A stretch of 50,911 bases of DNA from Candidatus Nitrotoga sp. BS (GTDB lineage: Bacteria > Pseudomonadota > Gammaproteobacteria > Burkholderiales > Gallionellaceae), in NCBI RefSeq assembly GCF_927797785.1, contig NZ_CAKMLL010000034.1:1-50911 (forward strand), in the 5' to 3' direction. A model generated the notes under the pieces. That model was not told the origin of the DNA and did no database searches. It was given only the letters and a program-made list of their open reading frames with translations. Of this stretch, positions 9,371 through 18,526 are shown one piece after another (position 1 is the first letter of the stretch; each line of letters opens with the position of its first letter). Both the position numbers and the translations under genes were made by a program.

Positions 9371-10030
9371 ATGAAAATCGAACTAAGCGCAATATCCCGC
9401 AAGGTGCAAGGAACGGGTGCGAGCCGCCGTCTGCGCAAGGCTGGCCGCGTGCCTGGCATCGTGTATGGTGGCGTTGAGCCTGCACTGATTGATCTTGATC
9501 ACAACAATCTGTATCACAGCCTGCGTAAGGAGGCGTTTCATGCTTCTATCCTGACTCTGGATTTGGATGGCAAGAAGGAAAAAGTGCTGCTGCGTGATTT
9601 TCAGATGCACCCATTTCGCCAGCAAGTGCAACATATTGATTTTCAGCGCGTGGAAGCAAATAAGAAGATTCATATGAAAGTGCCATTGCACTTTATAAAT
9701 GCCGATATCGCCCCTGGGGTGAAGCTGAGTGGAGGTGTTGTTTCTCACGTGATGAATGATCTGAATATTGCTTGTTTGCCGGCTGATATTCCTGAATTTA
9801 TCGAGGTCGATCTGATCGAGCTGGCGTTGAATCATCCTATCCATGTATCTGACCTTAATCTACCTAAAGGCATAGAAGCAGCAGGTACCCATATTGGAGA
9901 CGCTGTAGTGGCTACTGTTCAGGTACCGCGTGCCGCGATTGCAGCAGAAGCAGAAGAAGCAGAGGCAGCCGCTGCTGCTGAAGCTGTCGATCAAACGGCT
10001 GATGCGAAAGCTGCGGCAAAATCTAAATAG
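9371..10030 (+). CDS. rplY: 50S ribosomal protein L25 (Ctc form)
   Basis: This 219-residue protein has the N-terminal L25 domain that binds 5S rRNA, with [20 protein letters not shown] (about residues 15-34), plus the extra C-terminal TL5/Ctc beta domain. It ends in a low-complexity Ala/Glu-rich tail that carries no recognisable fold. The long form is usual in betaproteobacteria; E. coli has only the short L25. The ribosome site GGAGAAATAA precedes the ATG. A strong palindromic terminator follows 16 bp after the stop. Confidence 0.95.
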   Translation: MKIELSAISRKVQGTGASRRLRKAGRVPGIVYGGVEPALIDLDHNNLYHSLRKEAFHASILTLDLDGKKEKVLLRDFQMHPFRQQVQHIDFQRVEANKKIHMKVPLHFINADIAPGVKLSGGVVSHVMNDLNIACLPADIPEFIEVDLIELALNHPIHVSDLNLPKGIEAAGTHIGDAVVATVQVPRAAIAAEAEEAEAAAAAEAVDQTADAKAAAKSK

Positions 10031-10046
10031 CATAAGCAATACAATT

Positions 10047-10088
10047 AAAAACCCGCCATGCACTCTTAAGAGTGCATGGCGGGTTTTT
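10047..10088. terminator. Strong palindromic terminator between rplY and pth
   Basis: A perfect 42-bp palindrome: arms AAAAACCCGCCATGCACTC and its reverse complement around TTAA. It gives a 14-bp GC-containing stem flanked by an A-tract and a T-tract, so it can terminate in either direction. The next gene (pth) runs in the same direction, so pth-ychF probably have their own promoter or depend on read-through. Confidence 0.9.
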
Positions 10089-10125
10089 AGCATATCGTGC
10101 GGTTTTTATATGGTCTAAGCTAAAA

Positions 10126-10701
10126 ATGAGTGAAATCAAATTAATTGTCGGGCTGGGTAATCCCGGTCGTGAATATGATTTCACCCGACACAACGCTGGA
10201 TTCTGGTGGGTGGACACGTTCGCTCGCATGCACCCATTCACTTTCAAGGCAGAAAGCAAATTCCACGGATTGGTTGCGCGCGGTCATGTGGATGGTCGTG
10301 AATTATTCCTGCTCAAGCCACAAACCTTTATGAATATCAGTGGCCGTGCAGTGGGGGCGTTGTCACAGTTCTACAAAATTGAACCACAACACATCTTGGT
10401 GGTGCATGATGAACTTGATTTGTTGCCGGGCAGCGTCAAGCTTAAACTCGGCGGTGGTCACGGCGGACACAACGGCTTGAAGGACATCTTTGCGCATCTT
10501 GGCACGCGCGATTTTTGGCGGCTGCGTATTGGCATTGGTCACCCGGGTGAACGTGCGGACGTCGTTAATTATGTGTTGAATGCCCCGCGCCATGAAGAAG
10601 TGGAATTAATCGAACACGCCATGCAACGTTCGCTGGTTGTGGTTCCCCTGATAGTTGATGGCAAGCAGGAAGCGGCAATGCTGAAGTTGCACAGTAATTA
10701 A
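10126..10701 (+). CDS. pth: Peptidyl-tRNA hydrolase
   Basis: Pth releases peptides from peptidyl-tRNA that drops off ribosomes. The protein of 191 residues begins MSEIKLIVGLGNPGREYDFT, and the catalytic His lies in TRHNAGF. Further family motifs are KPQTFMNISG and HDELDLLPG (Asp that orients the His) and GGGHGGHNGLKDI. An upstream in-frame ATG at 10072 falls inside the terminator palindrome and is rejected; 10126 matches the family N terminus exactly. The gene is followed after 15 bp by ychF, the usual partner. Confidence 0.96.
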   Translation: MSEIKLIVGLGNPGREYDFTRHNAGFWWVDTFARMHPFTFKAESKFHGLVARGHVDGRELFLLKPQTFMNISGRAVGALSQFYKIEPQHILVVHDELDLLPGSVKLKLGGGHGGHNGLKDIFAHLGTRDFWRLRIGIGHPGERADVVNYVLNAPRHEEVELIEHAMQRSLVVVPLIVDGKQEAAMLKLHSN

Positions 10702-10716
10702 TTTTAAGGAATATTC

Positions 10717-11808
10717 ATGAGCCTGAAATGCGGAATCGTCGGTCTGCCCAATGTGGGCAAGTCCACCTTATTCAATGCACTTACCAAGGCGGGTATAGCG
10801 GCGGAGAACTATCCGTTCTGTACGATAGAGCCTAACGTCGGCATTGTGGAAGTTCCGGATGCGCGGATGCAGGCACTGGCCGATATCGTCAAGCCGCAGA
10901 AAATGCAATATGCCATCACCGAGTTCGTGGACATCGCGGGGTTGGTGGCCGGGGCATCCAAGGGCGAAGGCTTGGGCAACCAATTTCTTGCCAATATTCG
11001 TGAGACCGATGGTATTTTGAATGTGGTGCGCTGTTTCGAGGACGACGACGTCATTCACGTGGCGGGCAAGGTCGATCCGATTTCCGACGTTGAAACGATC
11101 GTAACGGAATTGGCGCTGGCGGATATGACAACGGTGGAAAAAGCCCAGCTACGTAACACCAAACTTGCCCGTTCCGGCGACAAAGAAGCTGCTAAATTTG
11201 GTGAACTGCTGGATCAAGTTGCTGCACATTTAAACCAAGGCAAGCCTGCGCGTATGATGAAGCTGGATGCGGCGCAGATCGCCTCGCTTAAGCCACTGTG
11301 CCTGCTCACCATTAAGCCTGCCATGTACGTGGCCAACGTGGCTGAAGATGGTTTCAAAAACAATCCATTATTAACGCGGCTGGAAGAATTCGCCGAACGT
11401 GAAGGGGCACCAGTAGTGGCGATTTGCGCAGCGCTGGAATCTGAAATTTCAGAGCTTGCAGATGAAGATAAAATAGAATTCCTGGCCGACATCGGTTTAA
11501 CAGAGCCAGGTTTAAACCGACTAATTCGCGTGGCATATAAGTTGTTGGGTTTGCAAACGTATTTTACCGCTGGAGTGAAAGAAGTGCGCGCCTGGACGAT
11601 ACACACAGGCGATACCGCACCGCAGGCTGCGGGCGTCATACATAATGATTTCGAGCATGGTTTTATACGCGCCGAAGTGATCAGTTATGATGATTTCGTT
11701 GCTTGCAAGGGCGAGGCGGGTGCTAAAGAGAAAGGAAAGATGCGCTTGGAAGGCAAGGGTTATTTAGTGCAGGATGGCGATGTGATGCACTTCCGCTTCA
11801 ACGTCTGA
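10717..11808 (+). CDS. ychF: Redox-regulated ATPase YchF (Obg-like)
   Basis: A 363-residue P-loop protein, the standard length. It carries [15 protein letters not shown] (G1), [20 protein letters not shown] (G3) and the family's altered G4, which gives ATP instead of GTP preference. A central coiled-coil (about residues 140-190) and a C-terminal TGS domain ([20 protein letters not shown]) follow. YchF binds ribosomes and is implicated in oxidative-stress responses in other bacteria. The ribosome site AAGGAAT precedes the ATG. It is the last gene of the housekeeping block. Confidence 0.96.
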   Translation: MSLKCGIVGLPNVGKSTLFNALTKAGIAAENYPFCTIEPNVGIVEVPDARMQALADIVKPQKMQYAITEFVDIAGLVAGASKGEGLGNQFLANIRETDGILNVVRCFEDDDVIHVAGKVDPISDVETIVTELALADMTTVEKAQLRNTKLARSGDKEAAKFGELLDQVAAHLNQGKPARMMKLDAAQIASLKPLCLLTIKPAMYVANVAEDGFKNNPLLTRLEEFAEREGAPVVAICAALESEISELADEDKIEFLADIGLTEPGLNRLIRVAYKLLGLQTYFTAGVKEVRAWTIHTGDTAPQAAGVIHNDFEHGFIRAEVISYDDFVACKGEAGAKEKGKMRLEGKGYLVQDGDVMHFRFNV

Positions 11809-12051
11809 AATAGAATAGCTCGCGAATGCCCGTGATTCGTGAGCCAGGCGAGACTGCGAACATTTGAAGATCGCTGCTCCTATATCGCTCTGGCGGTACG
11901 TCCTGGTCTTGCAACTTGGTTAACTCAGATCAATGGTAATCAGCAAGAAGTGCAGCTTTGATAAGGTATAGTCATGCAGTTATAAACTAGGCAAAAAACA
12001 TTAATTCCAAGTTGCTGAGTAACAATAATAATTACATACTGGAGGCGTATC

Positions 12052-12582
12052 ATGCTAAGACAATTTCTTTTTACCTGTTTCCTCAGTTTTATAATTGCAA
12101 CACCGGCTCGAGCTTCTATTGTATTGCCGATTACCCTGGATGAGATCATCAGCAGCTCAGCGATTGCATTTCAAGGAAATATCATTGAATATAAAACCGA
12201 GAGTGAGCCACAAACAGGTGTCGGCTTTATTGTTTGTTATACGACATTTAAAGTGCAGGAGGTTTTAAAGGGTGCAGTTGGAGCCACTTATACGATGAAG
12301 GAATCAATGCCACTTTGTGACCAAACTCAACATCCGGGTGTAACTAAATTGGTGGATGGAAAGAGCAAAATCTATTTTCTTACTGGAGCTTCGGGCAGTG
12401 GCTTCTCCAGTCCAGTGGGTCTTGGGCGAGGAGTGTTTAATATCATCCAAGATGCAGCGGTATTAAACGATTTCTCGCCGCCCGCTTCAGAGCGACATAT
12501 AATTTCGCCGACTCCGGTAGGGCTTGAGCACATTGGCTTAGAGGAATTTAAACGACTTGTGCGCCAGAAAATTGGGATGTGA
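12052..12582 (+). CDS. Small secreted protein of unknown function
   Basis: This 176-residue protein begins with a classic signal peptide (MLRQFLFTCFLSFIIA, then cleavage near PARAS). The mature part has LDEIISSSAIAFQGNIIEYK and TTFKVQEVLKGAVG, a pattern I have seen in secreted hypothetical proteins with a beta-rich fold, but I cannot name a family. It has two Cys (in IVCY and PLCDQ) that could form a disulfide in the periplasm. A good ribosome site, CTGGAGGCG, precedes the ATG. It stands alone, 243 bp after ychF, and a terminator-like hairpin lies about 300 bp downstream. Confidence 0.7.
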   Translation: MLRQFLFTCFLSFIIATPARASIVLPITLDEIISSSAIAFQGNIIEYKTESEPQTGVGFIVCYTTFKVQEVLKGAVGATYTMKESMPLCDQTQHPGVTKLVDGKSKIYFLTGASGSGFSSPVGLGRGVFNIIQDAAVLNDFSPPASERHIISPTPVGLEHIGLEEFKRLVRQKIGM

Positions 12583-13015
12583 AAGAATTGATGTCAACGT
12601 AATCGGCGAAAAATATAGATATGAATTTCAATAAACCCTATCTTTTTCCGCCAGACTGAGAGCATTTTTTCGTCAATCAATGTCTGCTCGTGATGTCAGT
12701 TAAAAGGGGCAGCGAAATCGTTTGGTGCAATTGAGTGGCCATGAAATAGCAAACGGCAGATGAACGCATAGTAATCACTGGGCACACAGGCTGTACTTTG
12801 CACACAAGCTGCACTTTCGGTTCAACGTCTAACCATTTTTGATGTTTCGTGACATGGCATGAGGCAACAAATAACCAAACCCCGGTAATGCGGGGTTTTT
12901 TATTTTTGTCGTTTCTTTTCGTTTCCTGGCACCTAACAAACCACTTGTGACGCTATGGCGCGTGAATGGTCGGTTTTGAAGGATAGGGAAGCCATGACCA
13001 AAACTTCAGGGCACG
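12583..13015. other. Intergenic region between small secreted protein and delta-60 cluster
   Basis: No coding region is supported. The stretch holds one Rho-independent terminator (12878-12905). At 12812-12832 there is a near copy (18 of 20 bases) of the last codons of ychF. The last 75 bp resemble the spacers between the delta-60 paralogues, which places the edge of that duplication unit near 12930. Confidence 0.5.
12878..12905 (+). terminator. Rho-independent terminator
   Basis: Stem AACCCCG / CGGGGTT with loop GTAATG, followed by a run of T (TTTTTATTTTT). It points rightward, so it probably ends the transcript of the small secreted protein gene and faces the convergent delta-60 genes. Confidence 0.7.
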
Positions 13016-14815
13016 TCAAATCGGAGCACACATAACCACACCCTCATCGATCCAGCCGCGCGAGACGACTTCCTGGATGTCTGCCGCAGCACTGGACAAG
13101 CGGTGATTGCTGTCTACACCGCGGGCAAACCCATTGTTATAGGCCCGGTAAACCGGCGCTGTCCCGGCCGGACAATTACCATCGGTCGGTGGAGTCGAGA
13201 TAAAATCCAGACTTTCAAAATTCCAGCGCTTCTGCATGACGGGGGTGATGGCCTGAAGCTGTTTAAGGCCATCACATTCAGGGCTTGCTAATGTATAAAA
13301 ATGCGAATTGGGGCCGGGAATCTGGCTGCCGTAAAACCGGCAAACGGGTGTGCTACCACCCGACTTGAAACTACCCCCGGTGCGAATCCAGCCGGGTCCC
13401 GCGCTTCCTCCGTCAATACCCGCAGCCTCATTGGCGTCGGCGGTAATAAAATAGTGATCCAGATTGGTGTTATAGAACTCAACGATGGGCTCGCTGACGA
13501 GTGCTCCGCTCAGGTCATAGCGAGCCAGAACAGCACCTGTCGCATCATGCCCCGCAACAAGCAAACGAGAGTTGGCATCGACCGCCAGTGCGCTGACGCT
13601 CGACATAACGGGTAGCGGATACGCCCCGTCGATGCCAAAACTCGCATCAAAACTGTTATTCGGAAGCAGGCGATATAGTGCTGCCGAATTCGTAGGGGCA
13701 AAGCTACGGCTACGCGCTATCACCACACTGGCGTCGGGCAGTGCAGTAAGCCTCCAATCGAGTTGACGCCGATCTGCCAATAAATTGTTCGCTCCGAGCA
13801 GCATGCCATTGTTGGAAACCCGAATCACGAGTAATGAACCATTTGACGAACTCGATGGACCATCACGAATGCCAGTCAGTAGGGAGCCATCGCTCAGTGA
13901 GAGCAATGAGAATAGTTCACCAATGGCGAAAGGCTCGGCAAAAGCATAGGTAAACTGACCGACCGTCCCAAACGAAGCTACCGGCAATCCATGTGAATCG
14001 ATCTTATAGAGACGCAGGTTCTGATTTGTCAGTACGGAAAAGACCACTGAACCGTCGCCTAGCAAAACCAGATCCACCTGCCCCGGATACTCCCTAGCAG
14101 AAAACGCGAATTCGATTTTACCGTTCGTACCGAAATTCAGGTCAGGTGTGCCATCCGGCATTGTCTGCTGCAAAATCCCAACTTTGTCGTCCGTTGTTGT
14201 TCCGTAAAGCAAGCGCCCATCTGGACGAACACCCAACGAAAAATTCGAATTGATGTACGACGATGGTGTTAGAGCTGGGGAAAATCCGGTGTAGAGCGAC
14301 CCGACAGAGTCAAATCTAAACGCGTTGGATGGGGTTGCGGCGACCGGGCCCAATAAAAAATTGAACTCGGATCCCGCCGTTACGACCGTTATCGCGCCGT
14401 TTGCTTGTTCAGCTGTACCCACCTTGCCCCAGAAACTTAGGTTTTGCCCCGGCACCTTGCGCCTCGGGTCGAATAACACGCGCCCATTCGTCCCGAATGA
14501 AATGTCGGGGGAGCCATTTACTGTCAGGCGGTCAAGCGAATAATCAAAGGGGGAGTAAGAATTGCCTATGTCTATATGAGTTGAAATACCTGCCAGCACA
14601 ACTTTGCCCGAAGTTTCAACCAGTATCGAGTCAAGCTGGTAATAGTTATAGGGCTCCCCGCCGAGATGCACGACGCCGTTGCTTCCGAACGAAGTGTCGA
14701 GTACTGGCGCTGCGTGTGCTTCAAACATCATGGCATTTAACGCGATGAGCGTAAAAAATATCGCGAATATTTTTTTAGTTTTCATAGTTTTTAATACCTT
14801 CAGTAAGCTCGACAT
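13016..14815 (-). CDS. Secreted delta-60 repeat / DUF5648 protein, short paralogue
   Basis: This 599-residue protein has a signal peptide (after MSSLLKVLKTMKTKK, a hydrophobic stretch ending in FEAHA). Delta-60 repeats follow, recognisable by D.SFG..G cores such as DTSFGSNGVV, DISFGTNGRV, DLNFGTNGKI and DASFGIDGAY, which form beta-propeller blades. The C-terminal 150 residues are a DUF5648 domain (EFYNTNLDHYFITAD, SHFYTLASPECDG, PVYRAYNNGFARG). It corresponds to the signal peptide plus second half of the two larger neighbours, with the first propeller removed in frame. The ribosome site AAGGGAAG precedes the chosen ATG. Function is unknown; it is probably cell-surface or secreted. Confidence 0.85.
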   Translation of the reverse strand: MSSLLKVLKTMKTKKIFAIFFTLIALNAMMFEAHAAPVLDTSFGSNGVVHLGGEPYNYYQLDSILVETSGKVVLAGISTHIDIGNSYSPFDYSLDRLTVNGSPDISFGTNGRVLFDPRRKVPGQNLSFWGKVGTAEQANGAITVVTAGSEFNFLLGPVAATPSNAFRFDSVGSLYTGFSPALTPSSYINSNFSLGVRPDGRLLYGTTTDDKVGILQQTMPDGTPDLNFGTNGKIEFAFSAREYPGQVDLVLLGDGSVVFSVLTNQNLRLYKIDSHGLPVASFGTVGQFTYAFAEPFAIGELFSLLSLSDGSLLTGIRDGPSSSSNGSLLVIRVSNNGMLLGANNLLADRRQLDWRLTALPDASVVIARSRSFAPTNSAALYRLLPNNSFDASFGIDGAYPLPVMSSVSALAVDANSRLLVAGHDATGAVLARYDLSGALVSEPIVEFYNTNLDHYFITADANEAAGIDGGSAGPGWIRTGGSFKSGGSTPVCRFYGSQIPGPNSHFYTLASPECDGLKQLQAITPVMQKRWNFESLDFISTPPTDGNCPAGTAPVYRAYNNGFARGVDSNHRLSSAAADIQEVVSRGWIDEGVVMCAPI

Positions 14816-15388
14816 TATCTTCCCTTATCAATACGCACACAGTCATAATCAGAAACGTTCTTTTATTAATGCCCCGCTCGTTTCTCTTTCCTTGTGGGCA
14901 GCTCACAAACCACTTTTAACGCTGTGGCGTTTGAATGGCCGGTCTTGAGAGATTGGGAAAAATTTTAGGGCAAGTCAAATCGGAGCACACATGACCACAC
15001 CTTCATCGATCCAGCCGCGCGTGACGACCTCCTGAATAGCTGCCGCACTACTAGACAAGCGGTGATTACTGTCAATACCACGGGCAAACCCATTGTTATA
15101 GGCCCGGTAAACCGGCGTTGTCCCGGCCGGGCAGGTACCATCGGTCGGCGGAGACGAGATAAATTCCAGACTTTCAAAATTCCAGCGCTTCTGCGTGGCG
15201 GGCGTGATGGCCTGAAGCTGTTTAAGGCCATCACATTCAGGGCTCGCTAATGTATAAAAATGCGAATTGGGGCCTGGAACCTGGCTGCCGTAAAACCGGC
15301 AAACGGGTGTGCTACCACCCGACTTGAAACTACCTCCGGTGCGAATCCAGCCGGGTCCCGCGCTCCCTCCGTCGATCCCCGCAGCCTC
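14716..15388 (-). repeat. 673-bp direct repeat, copy A (delta-60 cluster)
   Basis: Covers the 5' end of the short paralogue, the spacer and the 3' end (DUF5648) of the middle paralogue. By eye it matches 17854-18526 without differences, at an offset of 3138 bp, which equals one gene plus spacer. Confidence 0.8.
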
Positions 15389-17953
15389 ATTGGCGTCGGC
15401 GGTAATAAAATAGTGATCCAGGTTGGTGTTATAGAACTCAACGATGGGCACATTGGTAATGGCTCCACTCAGATCATAGCGAGCCAGAACAGCACTCGTC
15501 GCATCCTGTCCCGCAACAAGCAAACGAGAATTGGCATCGACCGCCAGCGCGCTGATGTTCCACATGCCGGGTAGCGAATACGCCCCGTCGATGCCAAAAC
15601 TCGTATCCAGACTGTTATTCGGAAGCAGGCGGTATAGTGCAGCCGAATTCGCCGAACTCGTTGGGCTACCGTCACTATTGCGCGCTATCAATACACTGGT
15701 GTCGGGCAGCGCAGCAAAATTCCAATCGAAAATACCCGGCTCCGCCAACAAATTATTCGCTCCGATCAGCAGGCCATTACTGGAAATTCGAATCACGAGC
15801 AGCGATCCTCTTGGAAAACCGAAGTACATCGAAGGAGATTCGCGAATACCGGCTAGCAGGGAGCCATCGCTCAGTGAAAGCAAGGAGAATGAATCTCCAC
15901 TGCCGAGTTCATCCAAAAAATCTACAGCATAAGTAAATTGGCCGCCCGTACCAAACGAAGCTACCGGCAACCCATGCGCATCGACCTTATAAAGCCGCAG
16001 GTTCTGAGCCGCCAGTACGGCAAAAACCACTGAGCCGTCCCCAAGCACAATCAGATCTGACTGGCGCGAAAGCTCCCAAGGAGGAAACGCAAATTCGATT
16101 TTGCCCCGTGTGCCGAAATTTAAGTCAGGCGTGCCATCCGGCATCTTCTGCTGCAAAATGGCATTTCTGCCTGTTGTCGTTCCGTAAAGCAAGCGCCCAT
16201 CTGGACGAATGCCCAACGCAATATCCGTATTGGCGATCCCTGGTGCTGCAAGAGCGGGGGCGAATCGGGCATCGAGCATTCCGGCTGCGTCAAGTTGAAA
16301 CGCTGTAACGGTGCCTACCGGGAGAACAGACCCGCTTCCGGTTCCAGCGACGACCGTTATCGCACCGCTTGCTTGTTCAGCGGCACGTACTTTGCCCATG
16401 AAGCGGCTGTATTGCCTTGGCGCCACGCGCCCATTCGTCCCGAATGAGATGTCGGGGGAACCATTTGCCGTCAGGCGTTCAAGGAGATAATCAAACGTCG
16501 CGCCTGCGTCTGAATTACCGGCAAGCACAACTTTGCCCGAAGTTTCAACCAGTATCGCGTCAACCTTGTCGTTGCTGTAATTTTCGGCGGAGTTCACGAT
16601 AGCGAAGCCATCACCTCGACCATAGCTGGTTTGAAGATGACCGCTGCCATTGAGGCTTGCTACGGTAGCATTTACGCCGAGAGGAACGCAACCGCCGATG
16701 GAGCATCTCTCGGTTTGACTGGCCACTGCCGGTACCAGTAAGCCGCCTACGCCATCTGACAGGATATCTATGGCGGAGAACACACTATAACCGGGGAGTG
16801 CAATTGTTGTGCTACCGGCAGCACCAAAAGCACTATCCAGGACTCCGTTGGAATCGAAGTGACGTACACGCGCAGTGGTGGCGTCGACCAATGCGATACT
16901 GCCGTCACTTAGTACTGCCAATCCGTTGAGGTTGCGGTTGCCGATCTCAAGTCGACCGGCAGTACCAAAAGACGCATCGGCCAAGCCGCCGGCAGTGATT
17001 CGCCACAACACGATATTGTTGCTCGCGAAGGCTGGAGCATATCCCATCAGAAGCAATCCGCCATTAGCAGTGCGCACCATCGTGCCCGGTTGGTCGAAGG
17101 GGTTGCCCACGTCGTACCCTGAGACCAAGCCACCATTTCCAAAGCCAGGATTGAGCGTACCGCCAGCCGTCACGCGAACCAGCAGATAAGTGCCACCGCT
17201 AAGGAACGTTCTTGCCATGACTGTAAACCCGCCATTCGGCTCAGCGACAACTGAAACGCCCCAAGTCATCCGAAAATTTGGAGGCAGGCCGCTGAGTATC
17301 TTTTCGCCGTTCGGTGCATAGGTCGAATCACGCATGCCGGCTGCGTTAAGACGTGTGAGTCGCAATGCAAATTGAGACCCTTGTGAGGGGTTTGAGACTT
17401 GCGTGGCGTCCGAGACGATCAGCAGACCGCCGTCTGGCTGTTGCACGAAGCGCGCCGGGGTGACGTCCGCACTGAATAAACCTTGCGTGCCAAAGCTGGT
17501 GTCAAGAGTGCCTGCCGACGTGAGTCGGGTCAGCACAAAGCCGCTCCCGTTAGATCCATTTATCAGTATGGAACCATCGGCACCTTGCTCGAGTTGTTGG
17601 ATTTCGTAAGAGTTTCCATTGGGCAGATCGAACAAGGTCACGCCATTTTGGCCGAATGTGGCGTCAGGGGTACCGTTTGGAAGTAGTCGGAGAACAAAAG
17701 CGTGCGATTGTCGCCCCGTTGTCAAACCGGCAAGCAGCAACTTGCCGTCACGCTGCAGGGTGGACGTCGTTGGCCTATCCTCCGCGCCGGTTGGCACTCC
17801 GATGCGCACGATGCCGCTGCTTCCGAATGAACTGTCTAGCACTGGCGCTGCGTGCGCTTCAAACATCATGGCATTTAACGCGATGAGCGTAAAAAATATC
17901 GCGAATATTTTTTTAGTTTTCATAGTTTTTAATACCTTCAGTAAGCTCGACAT
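14975..17953 (-). CDS. Secreted delta-60 repeat / DUF5648 protein, middle paralogue
   Basis: This 992-residue protein has a signal peptide identical to that of its downstream neighbour and about 13 delta-60 repeats in two groups (roughly residues 38-455 and 460-840). The blade cores include DSSFGSSGIV, DATFGQNGVT, DTSFGTQGLF, NPGFGNGGLV, DASFGTAGRL and DTSFGIDGAY. The DUF5648 domain closes the protein (about 845-992). DUF5648 is often attached to surface or secreted enzymes and propellers, and its activity is not established. The 159-bp spacer before it is the same as the spacer before the short paralogue. Likely an adhesin-like or scaffold protein, but that is inference. Confidence 0.87.
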   Translation of the reverse strand: MSSLLKVLKTMKTKKIFAIFFTLIALNAMMFEAHAAPVLDSSFGSSGIVRIGVPTGAEDRPTTSTLQRDGKLLLAGLTTGRQSHAFVLRLLPNGTPDATFGQNGVTLFDLPNGNSYEIQQLEQGADGSILINGSNGSGFVLTRLTSAGTLDTSFGTQGLFSADVTPARFVQQPDGGLLIVSDATQVSNPSQGSQFALRLTRLNAAGMRDSTYAPNGEKILSGLPPNFRMTWGVSVVAEPNGGFTVMARTFLSGGTYLLVRVTAGGTLNPGFGNGGLVSGYDVGNPFDQPGTMVRTANGGLLLMGYAPAFASNNIVLWRITAGGLADASFGTAGRLEIGNRNLNGLAVLSDGSIALVDATTARVRHFDSNGVLDSAFGAAGSTTIALPGYSVFSAIDILSDGVGGLLVPAVASQTERCSIGGCVPLGVNATVASLNGSGHLQTSYGRGDGFAIVNSAENYSNDKVDAILVETSGKVVLAGNSDAGATFDYLLERLTANGSPDISFGTNGRVAPRQYSRFMGKVRAAEQASGAITVVAGTGSGSVLPVGTVTAFQLDAAGMLDARFAPALAAPGIANTDIALGIRPDGRLLYGTTTGRNAILQQKMPDGTPDLNFGTRGKIEFAFPPWELSRQSDLIVLGDGSVVFAVLAAQNLRLYKVDAHGLPVASFGTGGQFTYAVDFLDELGSGDSFSLLSLSDGSLLAGIRESPSMYFGFPRGSLLVIRISSNGLLIGANNLLAEPGIFDWNFAALPDTSVLIARNSDGSPTSSANSAALYRLLPNNSLDTSFGIDGAYSLPGMWNISALAVDANSRLLVAGQDATSAVLARYDLSGAITNVPIVEFYNTNLDHYFITADANEAAGIDGGSAGPGWIRTGGSFKSGGSTPVCRFYGSQVPGPNSHFYTLASPECDGLKQLQAITPATQKRWNFESLEFISSPPTDGTCPAGTTPVYRAYNNGFARGIDSNHRLSSSAAAIQEVVTRGWIDEGVVMCAPI

Positions 17954-18526
17954 TATCTTCCCTTATCAATACGCACACAGTCATAATCAGAAACGTTCTT
18001 TTATTAATGCCCCGCTCGTTTCTCTTTCCTTGTGGGCAGCTCACAAACCACTTTTAACGCTGTGGCGTTTGAATGGCCGGTCTTGAGAGATTGGGAAAAA
18101 TTTTAGGGCAAGTCAAATCGGAGCACACATGACCACACCTTCATCGATCCAGCCGCGCGTGACGACCTCCTGAATAGCTGCCGCACTACTAGACAAGCGG
18201 TGATTACTGTCAATACCACGGGCAAACCCATTGTTATAGGCCCGGTAAACCGGCGTTGTCCCGGCCGGGCAGGTACCATCGGTCGGCGGAGACGAGATAA
18301 ATTCCAGACTTTCAAAATTCCAGCGCTTCTGCGTGGCGGGCGTGATGGCCTGAAGCTGTTTAAGGCCATCACATTCAGGGCTCGCTAATGTATAAAAATG
18401 CGAATTGGGGCCTGGAACCTGGCTGCCGTAAAACCGGCAAACGGGTGTGCTACCACCCGACTTGAAACTACCTCCGGTGCGAATCCAGCCGGGTCCCGCG
18501 CTCCCTCCGTCGATCCCCGCAGCCTC
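17854..18526 (-). repeat. 673-bp direct repeat, copy B (delta-60 cluster)
   Basis: Partner of 14716-15388. It covers the 5' end of the middle paralogue, the spacer and the 3' end of the first paralogue. This layout is what unequal crossing-over between tandem genes leaves behind. Confidence 0.8.

Noticed and set aside
10072-10125. Upstream extension of pth
   Set aside because: The earlier ATG lies inside the terminator palindrome, and Pth proteins start at the MSEIKLIVGLGNPG position.
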